Positions 41,048 to 50,825 of a stretch of DNA of 64,000 nt are shown here, one piece after another. The notes beneath the pieces were generated by a model. That model worked only from the letters and a program-made list of their open reading frames with translations, had not been told where the DNA came from and did no database searches. This DNA is from Isochrysis galbana (Eukaryota; Haptophyta; Isochrysidales; Isochrysidaceae): contig CM030942.1 of the NCBI GenBank assembly GCA_018136815.1, forward strand, positions 402,180-466,179, given 5' to 3'. Each line of letters begins with the position of its first letter. Positions within the stretch are counted from its first letter, which is position 1. The translations under genes were made by a program, and so were the position numbers.

Positions 41048-43930
41048 CTACTGAGGCTTAACCCGGACCATCGAGCGAAGAAGCTTATGAATGTGCTCGT
41101 CCGATCCACACTCTCCGCAGCCAGCCTCACACAGAAAGCGAATATATGGCTGACAGATGACGGGGTTGTGAGCACCGTCTCCCGTGCCATATTTCCAGGC
41201 TTCGCTGGCTGGAGTGCCAGGAGGAGCGTGAGGTCGGAAAGCGCAGAAGGCACAGCCGTTTTCGTTCGTCCATTCGGTGATTCCCCTATTGATATCGTCC
41301 GTCCGTGGAGTTTCCATTGAATTATCGGCCGGTCGGCACTTTGCTAGCGCCGCCGAGACCCTTGGGTGCTTGGCATAGCCTGCTACGGCCCAGAAGCGGG
41401 CTCGGGCCCGATTCCAAAGCTCGGGCGTCCACCGGGATACGCCCAGGTCAGGCGGTAGCCCTTGGCCGTTCGCCGGCGGATCGCAGCGACGGCTGGGCGG
41501 CCGAGACGAGCCTCCCTTTCGACCGGGTGGATCGGTTAGTATAGCCGGCAACGGTGAGTTGGAGTGGTAACTTGCCGGCGGTGCAGCAGCCCGATAATTA
41601 GGCTTCGAAGCAGGCGAGTGTCCCTGTCCGCGAAGAGCTTCAGCCACGGTGGCTTGGACGGCTGCCTGCACGGCGGCGACCATGTCCGTGGTCGAAGCGG
41701 TCTTCTGGGACGAGGATGTCTCGTTCTTTGCCTCGCCTGAGGCCTTAGTGCGTACGCTAGCCGCGGTTTGCTTCGTCGAGGTCCGGGATTGATGACGCTT
41801 CACCCGGGCCTGCTCGTAAGGGCTGAGGTACCGTTGGCAGAGGTTGACGCACGAGAGCGCCGACCGACCTAGCTCGTGGTTCTCTACGCGGAAACGAGTC
41901 TCCGCGAGCACCTCCGCAAATTTAATCGCATTGTCGACGCCGCGCTGAGGATCAACCTTATCGTTCCGGATGATTTCTTCGAACCTCTGGTTGATCTCAT
42001 GGGCCATGTTTGGATGATCCCACACGTTGGTGGAGTCAACCGCGGAATCGCCAAGCTTGCGGATGTAGGCGCGAACCAAATTCTTGCTGAGCTCACATAG
42101 ATCAGCGCCGGCCTCGCGCTCCCTCATGCGGTCCCACTCCATCGACGCCGAGTCTTTCGCGAAACCATCGGCCCCGTTTGCGAAGGTCCCGTCGCATTTG
42201 CGAAGAAGGACGTCAGCAGCGAGGACAGGATTGAGAGCGAGGGCGCGGTCCTCCACTAGATCGAGGAGGAAGGCGAAGATGCGAGAATTGCCGCTGGAAT
42301 TGGCTCCGGCTGCCGCGAGGAGGGAGGTAAATATTTCGCGATGATCGCAGCCGAGCGCTAGTGCCCGCTCCAACGGCTTGATGAGAGTTAGCCGAAATTC
42401 GTTCCAGGCTGTCGCCGCGGTTTGAACGTTATCGGAGGCGAGGGCCTTTGGGAAGCGGAGCTCCGAAAGCTCTTTGCCCATCCTGACCTGATGGTGAAGG
42501 GTTTGCTCGGCTGAGAAGCGGCTACGCACCCATTTGAGCAAGTGGTCCTCCTCCATGAAAATTCGGCAATGCCAAACGTTGCCCGCCAGGGAGAGGTTGC
42601 TCTTCAAAATGGTATGGATGAGCTCATGCTCGTCGGAGTCGCGGTAAAGGGCGGCCAGATCGCGTGAGGGCAGGGCGAGGAGATTTTTCCACTCGCTTAC
42701 AACTGCCTCTCGCTCATCCATCCCCACCGCAAGGCAGGGGTCGCGAGGGTGGCGGAACGGCACCATCGGGGTCGGGCCCCGGTAAAGGCTCTGATCCTGG
42801 CGGCGGGGTTCCGATTTGGAGGTCGGGTACGCCGACCGTGGAACCCTAGAAGCCGGAGAGGCGTGGCCCTTTGGGTCTAGAGCAGGAGGCTCGCCCATGG
42901 GTGGTTCCCTCTGAACCGGCCTAGCAGAATCCGCAGCCGCCTCGGTCCGATCCATGGACGGACTTGAAGCGGGCTCTTGGCGGGCTTGGAGTAGCTGAGT
43001 CAGGGCTTTGAACCCTGCTTCAACTTGATCCCGGAGAAGCCCCTCCCTCGCCTCTGCCGCGGCAAGGGATGACTGCAGGCGCTCCACAGCCCCTTTTAGG
43101 GTGTTGGTCTGCGCTTGAAGCCTTGCCATTTCCGCATCCTGACGCGCCGCGGCCGTCTCGATCGGGGTGATCTCTTGATCAAGGACCCCTTTTGATGACG
43201 GCGGGGCATAGTCCCGGTAGGCGGGGCTTCGGAAGCTGATCCCCTCCCCTTCACCGACCTCAGACTCATCATCTCGAAGGTGAGGAGGTGGGTCAAACTG
43301 AATCAGAGGGAGGGGGCCTTCCTCCACCTCATTGGCCAGCTCAGCGGCACTGAAGTTGGCCTCATGTGGGAGAGGGTCATGCTCCACCATGGCCCACTGT
43401 AATTGCACCCGGTGGGTGCCGAAGGCAGCGGACGGAGGCTCGCCATCCGACACGAGCTGGTCGGAGCCAATCATGGGGATAGCAGCCGGAGTGATGGGTG
43501 GCATTGGCGCAGCCTCAGTGGTCGTGGGATCACTCGGGAACCCCTCGGGAACAGAAGCTGCAGCGGGCAGAGAAGGTTCCCTGAGGGGTTCCTCCTCTGC
43601 GGCCGAGGACGTGAGCTTTGATTTCGTGCTTGTCGAGTCGAGCGGAGCCGGAGGGCTCTGAGCCACTCCGTCGCGAGCAGCACCGGCGGCTAGCGCGGCG
43701 CTTTGGCCCTCCTCCCCACCGGGAGTCGGGTGAATGAAATTCTGGACTGGGTCGGGCAACCCCATTTGGGTGTCTGGACGGGGAACGAACGGCGAACGAA
43801 GGGCTGTGGGGCGGCGAGGCGCTCCTAGCGGCCCTAGTGTGATGGGTTGTAAGAGATTGTTAGACCTACAAAGAACTCTTCCCTCAGGGAGGGAGCCTAA
43901 GCTGCTTGAGTGCAGCGACGCAGCGAACAA
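41048..43930 (-). CDS. Ty3/gypsy Gag polyprotein with C-terminal CAFRP Cys-rich domain
   Basis: 960 residues ending RVKPQ, then TAG. Residues ~1-250 are Pro/Ala/Ser-rich. A coiled coil follows at ~257-320 (DAEMARLQAQTNTLKGAVER). A helical capsid-like core at ~404-710 contains WKNLLALPSRDLAALY, WHCRIFMEEDHLLKWVRSRF and CVNLCQRYLSPYEQARVKR. After a basic Ser/Lys-rich linker, the end carries RRCDPPANGQGLPPDLG, NGCAFCAFRP (~889), WKYGTGDGAH, CQPYIRFLCEAGCGECG and a final His. No CCHC zinc knuckle is present. The Cys-rich domain may replace it in RNA packaging. Related copies lie at 30869-31552 and 50973-51342. Confidence 0.75.
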   Translation of the reverse strand: MFAASLHSSSLGSLPEGRVLCRSNNLLQPITLGPLGAPRRPTALRSPFVPRPDTQMGLPDPVQNFIHPTPGGEEGQSAALAAGAARDGVAQSPPAPLDSTSTKSKLTSSAAEEEPLREPSLPAAASVPEGFPSDPTTTEAAPMPPITPAAIPMIGSDQLVSDGEPPSAAFGTHRVQLQWAMVEHDPLPHEANFSAAELANEVEEGPLPLIQFDPPPHLRDDESEVGEGEGISFRSPAYRDYAPPSSKGVLDQEITPIETAAARQDAEMARLQAQTNTLKGAVERLQSSLAAAEAREGLLRDQVEAGFKALTQLLQARQEPASSPSMDRTEAAADSARPVQREPPMGEPPALDPKGHASPASRVPRSAYPTSKSEPRRQDQSLYRGPTPMVPFRHPRDPCLAVGMDEREAVVSEWKNLLALPSRDLAALYRDSDEHELIHTILKSNLSLAGNVWHCRIFMEEDHLLKWVRSRFSAEQTLHHQVRMGKELSELRFPKALASDNVQTAATAWNEFRLTLIKPLERALALGCDHREIFTSLLAAAGANSSGNSRIFAFLLDLVEDRALALNPVLAADVLLRKCDGTFANGADGFAKDSASMEWDRMREREAGADLCELSKNLVRAYIRKLGDSAVDSTNVWDHPNMAHEINQRFEEIIRNDKVDPQRGVDNAIKFAEVLAETRFRVENHELGRSALSCVNLCQRYLSPYEQARVKRHQSRTSTKQTAASVRTKASGEAKNETSSSQKTASTTDMVAAVQAAVQATVAEALRGQGHSPASKPNYRAAAPPASYHSNSPLPAILTDPPGRKGGSSRPPSRRCDPPANGQGLPPDLGVSRWTPELWNRARARFWAVAGYAKHPRVSAALAKCRPADNSMETPRTDDINRGITEWTNENGCAFCAFRPHAPPGTPASEAWKYGTGDGAHNPVICQPYIRFLCEAGCGECGSDEHIHKLLRSMVRVKPQ

Positions 43931-45805
43931 CGACGGACAACGAAGCTGAGAACAACAGGATACACCGACTCACGAACACACCGGAATCATTCACCCAAAC
44001 CAAGCAAATTATCAAGCAACCGCGACCCCAAATCACCGATAACTCAAACACGTCGCGAGAGACGGAGAGAGAGAGCGAGAGAGAGAGAGAGACTCCGCAG
44101 CGACGGCCGGAGCGTGTCTCCGTTGTAACTTCCCACGTAGCGGAGAGTCCGAAGGGGAGCGTCCTGTCGCGCGACCACGGCGATCACTTTGGATACAGAT
44201 CGCAACGAGATGTCTTCACGACAGAGGAAATCTTGCCGTTGAGCGTGAACCTTCTAGACGCTTCTAACGAACAACCCTGAGTAGCAACCAAGGGGAAGGA
44301 ACACCAAAGGGGCCAAGGGCTTGCATGTAGCTTGCATCAAGGGGAAAGATTCCCTCACCTAGGAAGCGAACCTACACCGGTCTCCAAGGGGAGATGGCAA
44401 ATTAAACCTCAAATCTCGAGCGGATAGAGCAACCGACTCGCTCGCCAAACACCTTGACCGAGAAGAAAGAAGCAAGGACCTACAAGCCAAGGGTAGCGGA
44501 CCTAGGGAATGTGAGAGGAAATTTCCGAACGCCAACGCCAAACGCCGGAAGGCAACGAAACCCTAACCAAGCCAAGCGGAACCTACGAAGAACAGGCCTG
44601 GACGACAACGACAACGAAAGTGAAAGTGAGCAAGTCCCAAGCAAGAACCGGAACTCAACAAGAAACAACAAGCCTTGCAAGAAGCTAAACAAGCCTTCAC
44701 AAGGTAACTCGAGAGCCTGAGACAAGCGCGCAGCGAGTGACAGGCGACCTGGCTCCTTTAGGTAAAGATTACCCGAAAGGAGGAAACCTGGAATCTAGAC
44801 CTGACAAACAGGCTAGAAGGAACGAAACGAGAACCCGAATTCTAGATCGCTAGGGACGAACCCTACCAACCTAGATGTACCTGAGCTTCACCGTGTGGCC
44901 GCACGGCGAAGGACCTGGAAACAAGAGCCTGGAAATCGCATCATCTAGGATGAATGCGACAGGAACGCTACAACACAAAATTGCACACCGCTCGCCACAT
45001 CAGCGGAAAGAGGCAGCGCCCCTCGCTGGACTGCATCCAACAAGTCATACAAGCACACTCCAGCCAAATCACACACCTGAAACGCCGCCAAACTTGCCCC
45101 TCAACACACCCAAATACACAGATCGCAGGGCCTTGTCGTTGCTACGAGTACAGATACGCATTGCGGACCTGCGAGCGATGGGGACGCGTGGGAAGGGTAA
45201 ATTTGACCGGACCTCTTGGGATATACCCATATATGACCACGGGAGCGGGTTTGGTGAAGTGGCAACGCGCGATGCGCCGCAGAGGGTGCAGGACGGCGCA
45301 GCGTCCACACGGCAATCCCCCGCTCTGGAGAGGGAAATGGGCCTGAGGGCAGGTGGACGCGCGCGTACCGCGGAAAAGTGGGTGGGTTGGGCGCACCTAT
45401 GCATCTTCTGGCCATGTGCCCCGAGTTTGGAGGTTTCTCCCACGGGTTCAACCGCGGGAGCAAAAAGGGGTACTGGCCCCAACCCAGCCATGGCGGCGCT
45501 GCGAGGCCGAAATCGGAGGGCCGTCCAATGATGCAGAATTCTGGTATGAGCCGATCAACTTTTCTCGTAAACATTCTTTAACAGTACAATGGTTTTGTTT
45601 TTAATTTTGTTTTTACCAATTTTTCGAGTCTTAGACCCACATAGCCATTATGGTTGGTCATAGCTCGCACGGCACCCTGAAGCCATGACCCCCTGCGACT
45701 ATCCTTAGCTGCATTTGTAACTCTTGACAGGCATGGCAACCCTAATTTGCTCACAAACAGCTGTCTGACGTCAGCTCACTGCGATCAAACAATAGGTACA
45801 CCATT
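43931..45805. other. 1.9 kb without a recognisable gene
   Basis: Upstream of gag. A (GA)-rich microsatellite is at 44060-44092 and the sequence is purine-rich on the + strand from 44280 to 44840. Open frames here (for example 44875-45531) have no recognisable content. The element's 5' LTR or leader should lie here, but no terminal repeat could be matched. Confidence 0.5.
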
Positions 45806-46270
45806 TCATTCACTATCACACTCACCGCAACTCATCTCCTCAACAGGGCAGTCATCCACTTGATCACCATCAATGGAACCGACTGTGCGGCGGCGCTTCG
45901 GCCCGCAGAAATTACGGCCGTTCTTACCTTTGGGGTACCAATTTGGGCGCTGACGATGCTTCTCGAGACAATCGTAGTACCTCACGACTCCTTTGTGTTT
46001 TGTCTCCGGAGGACAGAGAGGGACAAGGCTATGAGGCGCTACTGAGCAATCTGAGCAAGCCCAGATTGTGTTCTTGCGGTCACATATGATGCACCGCTGC
46101 TGCTTGCCGCCCACGTAGCCATCGAGCATTTTGAACTTGGTGAGGTAGTGCGAGCAACCATCGGACGAGTACAGTGATGATGAGCAAGTTGAAGTTGGTG
46201 ACGATGCGCGCGCGTTCGAAGGCGTTGAACTTGGTGAGGGTGCTCGAGCCAGAAGCAGCGGGTTGTGCAT
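45806..46270 (-). pseudogene. piggyBac-like transposase C-terminal remnant
   Basis: 154 codons. After a Ser-rich start the frame reads HYLTKFKMLDGYVGGKQQRC, then a Cys-rich finger: RCIICDRKNTIWACSDC, PLCPPET, YYDCLEKHRQ. The CxxC...CxxC...PLC...C..xH spacing is that of the RING-like finger that ends piggyBac (DDE_Tnp_1_7) transposases. A likely related reading continues upstream in another frame (46404), so the copy is frameshifted. The DDD core is not present. It is unlikely to be a functional gene. Confidence 0.5.
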
Positions 46271-46417
46271 GAGACGGTAGCTCGCACCAATTTGGTGGCG
46301 TCGTCAGCCACCGTTGCGGCAGGAAAGGGGCCATGGCGCGAGGGACTGTTAGAGGGGTACCGCCATGCTCGATCCGTACCCCACTGGGGTACATTGTAAG
46401 GCAAAACATTTTAACCG

Positions 46418-46762
46418 ATGTCTTCCTCAAGGCGCCTGAGGAGCTCGAGTGCCCATAGCAAGCCCCTCGAAAGTCGGTATCTCTTCAGCGGTATGAGACG
46501 CTGAAGTCTTTCAGATTGCTGGAAATCTCCCGGGCATCTCGGCGAGAGCACAGTGGGAGATCTGGTATCAACAAGTGACAAGAAGGGCTCGCTCCAGCGG
46601 CTATCTCCCCGGGTGCCGGGGACTTAGCCGCTGCAGCGGCCGCGGAGGCCCGCCGCGCGCCGCTCCCCTTCCCCCCCCTTCCCCCACTCCTCTCTGGCAG
46701 CCCAGCTTGCCACAGGGGTGTACTCGCGCGGCAAACACCAAAGGTAAGTCCCCCCCACGTGA
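46418..46762 (+). repeat. dispersed repeat copy with 33-bp insertion (inverted partner 13828-14146)
   Basis: ATG at 46418 opens the same MSSSRRLRSSSAHSKPLES frame as at 14140 on the minus strand. At 46476 a 33-bp insertion not present in the partner brings a stop codon, and a 4-base deletion near 46577 shifts the frame. The rest matches the partner down to the AAACACCAAAGGTAAGTCCC end. Confidence 0.8.
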
Positions 46763-48929
46763 CGAATTGGGAAGGCCCTTAGGGCCTGAGGGCAATGGGG
46801 AAGGGGCCATGCCGGCGGCAGGCGCGGCGGAGGAGACGAGTTCGGAGGTGCTGACGGGCTGAAGCCCGTCAGCAGAGGAAGGCGGGCAGGCGGGCTTGAG
46901 CGAGGGCGAGGACGGCGGCGAGAACGACATGGAACGAGCGGCGAGAGGCGAGGGCGAGTGAGAGGAGGGCTGTGATGGCAGGGGCTGGCGAGGCGAGGCG
47001 AGTTTGTTGGGTACGAGTGTTACGAGAGCGAGAGCGACGAGAGCGAGACGCATTACAGTTGTTGCGCCAGGCCCTCACCCTCTCTAATCCTTCCCCGAGA
47101 GAATTCTCCTCTCCCGCCTCGCCTCTCGCGGCTCGCGGCTTTCTCCCCGGGTGCCGGCCCCCCCCCTCCTCCCCCCCGCCCCCCCCCCGCCCCCCCTCCC
47201 GAAGCCAGCGGTCGCTCGGGGCCCAAGCCGGCCCAAGCCGGCGATGGCACTGTGAGAAAAGTATTTGTTTATTCAATATATATCCCGTTGTGCCACCCCC
47301 AAAACCAGCAGCCGTTCCCCAGTCAGCAAGCGGAGATAATGTGAGTAATGTCATCATTTACGATATCACCTCGTGCTGGTGACGTCCGTCGGTCCATCAG
47401 TCTGTGGAGACAAGGGCGACAAAATACAAAATGAGATCGAGAGGCGATGAGAGATCGGCTGCGACTCGGTTCACGAGATCGAGAGACGCGCCAGATCGGC
47501 GCCGCAGCCCGCCCGTTTCACTTCTCGACCATGGGAAAGACAGGCGCTCTACCCGACATCGCGGGCACTTCCGGATGGCCACTTCATATTGAAAAGCTCA
47601 CAACTCGGCGTCTTTTCGGAAGACAACGCCCTATGTACACCGCACCAGAAACTCTGCCGCTTCAGCAGGGGGGGGAAATGCTGCGTACGTGCAAAAGTAC
47701 AAGCCCGGAATGCGGAATGCCGGGACAAGCAACGAACACGGATCCAAGCTATTAGCTATAGTAGCTACCACTAGTAGCTAGCACTAGCATCTATCTAGCT
47801 ATAGCTATACATAAGGCGATCTTTACATACCAAAAAAAAATCTTAAGATGGCAGTACCCTACGGTAGTGTGTGCAGGCTGTGAGTGCTCTCTACAACTAA
47901 CCATTCCTATCCCCCCCTATCCTACCCTACTTGAGGCCTATTATCGGCCCTAGGAGCGCCGGAATGGCTATGCACCTTAGCCAGGGGGGGTGAAGTGCGG
48001 TCAGTTAGAGCTGTGGGGAGGAGAATGAAGGTCTCCTTAGTGTATGCAAGGGATATCTAGATCTATGGCCACTGTACTTAAGTTCTCAGAGATGGTTAGC
48101 ACAAGTGTCTCATCTACTGAGTACAGAGGGTGTAGGAATTTGTTAACTGTTTTCTTAGAGGGTGGGGGAGGTGCATTAGGCACTAGGATGCGTTGTCGGC
48201 GTATACGTTGGAAGAATCCAACTTTTCCTTTGATGAGGATGTGGAATCGGCGATCTTTACATACTACTAGTATTATCACAAACACAAACAACAGCTGCAC
48301 ATACATAGCGCGCACATGCGCACACATTTGACCCCTCCGGCAACGCTCGACTCGACATTAACGCTGCTTGCCGTACGCCGTACGACGCGGCTGACACTTT
48401 TAAACGTCGTGATGTAGCCTCTGCCCGCGCGATGGCACATTCATGTTAGACTTCTTACAAAGAGCCTTTGCGTTAGCGTCAGCCACGGAGTGCGCAACAT
48501 CGGCACCTGCTTCCCATTTTGATTTGCTTGATACCCGCCGCGCTGCGCCGTCGCATTGCGCATTGGCATCGGAGCGCTTGGGCGGCGAGCATTGCGCGTG
48601 TGGGTGTGGGACCTTGACGTTTGAGGTCCCACACTTGGCTGCCGGCCTACAGGCTCTAGAATGGACAATGACGGCCAGCACCCGGGCACCCGCTCTTGCT
48701 CGAATCTTGTGAGCACGAACAAACGACAGACCGGCCAACGCACGTAGACGCGTGAGGACCAGTTCACAGACAAAGGTCAGGGTGTCGGCGGGAGAAGAAA
48801 TGCATGAGTGAGGACTGCATTGCAGTAACGCATGGATATTGAGTCGTCCTGTGCAACGCATCTTTGCCGTGCTTGCTCGAGTCGGTCAATCAGGGGCACA
48901 TATTGAATGAAGCTTGCAGTCGCATTTTA
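46763..48929. other. repeat-rich region, no gene recognised
   Basis: Contains the block 46857-46935 shared with 20265-20345, C-runs (47158-47198), the dispersed repeat 47270-47326, a 30-bp match to 14193 at 47660-47690, and TAGCTA-rich sequence (47750-47812). Open frames at 47.4-48.9 kb look spurious. Confidence 0.5.
47270..47326. repeat. dispersed repeat copy B (partner 2617-2674)
   Basis: ATTCAATATATATCCCGTTG onward to CCCCAGTCAGC, nearly identical to 2617-2674. The sequences on either side are unrelated. Confidence 0.85.
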
Positions 48930-50394
48930 TCAGACATCCGCGCCCTTCTTCCTTCTGGACTCGCGGTCGCAAGAAGATGCAATGCTGAACAGGACCGTCA
49001 AGATGACCGCGGCTGCATAAGCAATTTGGAAACGGCCGCGGTCGGTTGGGAGCCCTGGGACAATAGTTGTCCCGAGAATGATGACAACAACGGCCATAAT
49101 CACAGATATCCAACCACTGCTAGCGTGGACCACATGCCAGATTCGCCGTTGTGTTGACGGCAGCCCATCGCCTTTGCTTTTGTGCGGGCGCAAAAGTGCA
49201 TTAAGTGGTTGGAGTATTCCGAGAGCCATCACAATGATGCCCATGGCACCGTGGCTGATCCGTTTGGCATCACTGCTGGAGAACACATCAAATGAAGCCA
49301 CAGCAATGATGAACCCAATAAGGGAGAGGATCTATGGGTGACAGAGTGGATGGGATGTCAGCACAGGTCATCAAGCCACAGAATTGTGTCTGCTGAGTCT
49401 GAACGTACTTCAGGATATTCAGCGGGAAAGGCGTGAGCCTCACCAATCCACCACCTTGAAAAATCCGATGCATATGGTACCATTCGGGAGATCGATGCTT
49501 GTAGAAGCGAGCCATCACGGCGCCAGAGGGGAGGATGAAACCCCAGCTGACAAGCATGAGAGAAGCGTGAGCATTGATGCGAGGTAGCAACGTTACCTCG
49601 CTCTGGCTAGGACCAAAATCAGACCCTACAACGCCACACATTTGTTCAACTTCAGTCAGATTGTAGCCCTCGCAACCGCCCTGCCGGACTTCGATAACTG
49701 CTAGGAGAGGAGGATCGGACGCCGCATCAATGACCTGGCCTACTATGGTCGCCTGCGTTCAATGAAATGGAATAGTTTGCTGAGAGACATGCGCGCACCC
49801 TCGGGCATTAAGTCCTGGGGCTACTCACCCTGTGGCCTCGCATGGTAGATCCGCCGCCCGTGCAGGTGCTGCAGCCCAGAGACGGCGAGCCCGCGTTTCG
49901 GGCGTGCGCCAGAACGAGTGCATTCCCGTTTTCATCGAACTGGTACGCACGGCAATACCTTGAGCCGCTCACGGGGTCTGCCAGCACTTCGAATCCCGAA
50001 TTGCGGCACCTGTACAGCAAGAAGATGGAAATGAAACACACTCAGTACTTCTGTTGAACTGCGAGTTGGTCGGAACGATCCCGTGCAGCCTGCGGCTGTT
50101 GGCCTGGATGAGACGCAGATGAAGTCTGAGCGGGCGTGTGAATCGAGCGGCGGCAGGGCTTCCTGACGGGAAGCGGCGTTGCGCATTGGCTGGCGGTGCG
50201 CACACTCCGACGTCGACGAGGCAGTGGAGCGTGTGCAAATCTGGCCGTTCGAGCGTGACGCCCGCGCCGTCAAGCATGGTTCCCAGACGGATACAGTACC
50301 GGTCCATGATATACCCGTTGATGCACACGCTCCTCGTCCCGCTAGAGCCCGTAGAGACCGCAACGAGAGCCATCGACACCAGCACAAGCGGCAT
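48930..50394 (-). CDS. cytochrome b561-domain membrane protein with Cys-rich ectodomain (four exons)
   Basis: Reconstructed as complement(join(48930..49331, 49444..49752, 49829..50009, 50168..50394)), 372 residues. All three introns are GT-AG (donors GTCAGG, GTGAGT, GTGAGG; acceptors GTACAG, ACGCAG, CATAG) and the frame is kept throughout. Exon 1: signal peptide MPLVLVSMALVAVS, then CINGYIMDRYCIRLGTMLD and HCLVDVGVC. Exon 2: SGFEVLADP, YCRAYQFDENGN, CSTCTGGG. These Cys-rich parts form an extracellular domain. Exons 3-4: the b561 core with four likely haem-ligand His residues (INAHASLML, YHMHRIF, ISHGAMG, WHVVHASSGW) in five or so membrane helices, and a basic tail (DRESRRKKGADV). Such proteins move electrons across membranes, from ascorbate or to ferric iron or copper. 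A start at 50472 is also in frame. Confidence 0.85.
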
Positions 50395-50738
50395 CGCACC
50401 GCTGGCAGACACCGGTGGTCCGTCGGACGCTCTCTCTCTTGTTCCCCTTCCTCTCTGTGTCTCCTTCTTCATAGGATTCCTCTTAGTTCTTTGTCATACT
50501 CTACTCTCCCTCTCTCGCTCTTCTACTGAGTCTCTTCCTTTTTCTCTACTAATCTCTCTCTCTCCATCGGCCTCTCTCTTCCGCCATTTCTTCTCCCCCT
50601 GTCCTTTTCTCCTCTCTCTCCCCGTGACTACCTTCCTTCCCTCTCCTAGAACTCTACCACATACAGACTCCATCTTCCTCACTCTCTCTCTCGCAGGGAG
50701 ACCTCACATCATTAGATATCAAGGAAGCTGTGGAAAAT

Positions 50739-50780
<42 letters not shown>

Positions 50781-50825
50781 AATTAGAGAAAATAGGAGAG
50801 TCTCCCCCTCTCAAACTCTCCTTCT
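50395..50825. promoter_or_regulatory. CT-rich tract and G39 run upstream of the b561 gene
   Basis: The + strand is CT-rich from 50430 to 50695, so the b561 gene's sense strand is GA-rich in its leader. An uninterrupted run of 39 G lies at 50741-50779. No gene is present. Confidence 0.5.

Larger units (their letters stand above)
38901..43930 (-). mobile_element. defective Ty3/gypsy-type LTR retrotransposon (gag-TAG-pol)
   Basis: On the minus strand a long gag frame (43930-41048) ends with a single TAG, and the same frame then stays open through RT C-terminal half, RNase H and integrase zinc-finger to the gap. Protease and the catalytic half of RT are absent. I found no LTRs: the 3' side is lost in the gap and no matching terminal repeat was visible in 43931-45000. 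The order RT-RNaseH-IN is that of the Ty3/gypsy group. Confidence 0.85.

Noticed and set aside
44875-45531. 218-codon plus-strand frame near 45 kb
   Set aside because: No recognisable domain; several overlapping frames on both strands are equally open in this GC-rich stretch.
46476-46508. The 33-bp insert as a mini-intron (GT...AG)
   Set aside because: Thirty bases is below a workable spliceosomal size and the partner copy simply lacks the segment; an insertion with flanking AAGTC is simpler.
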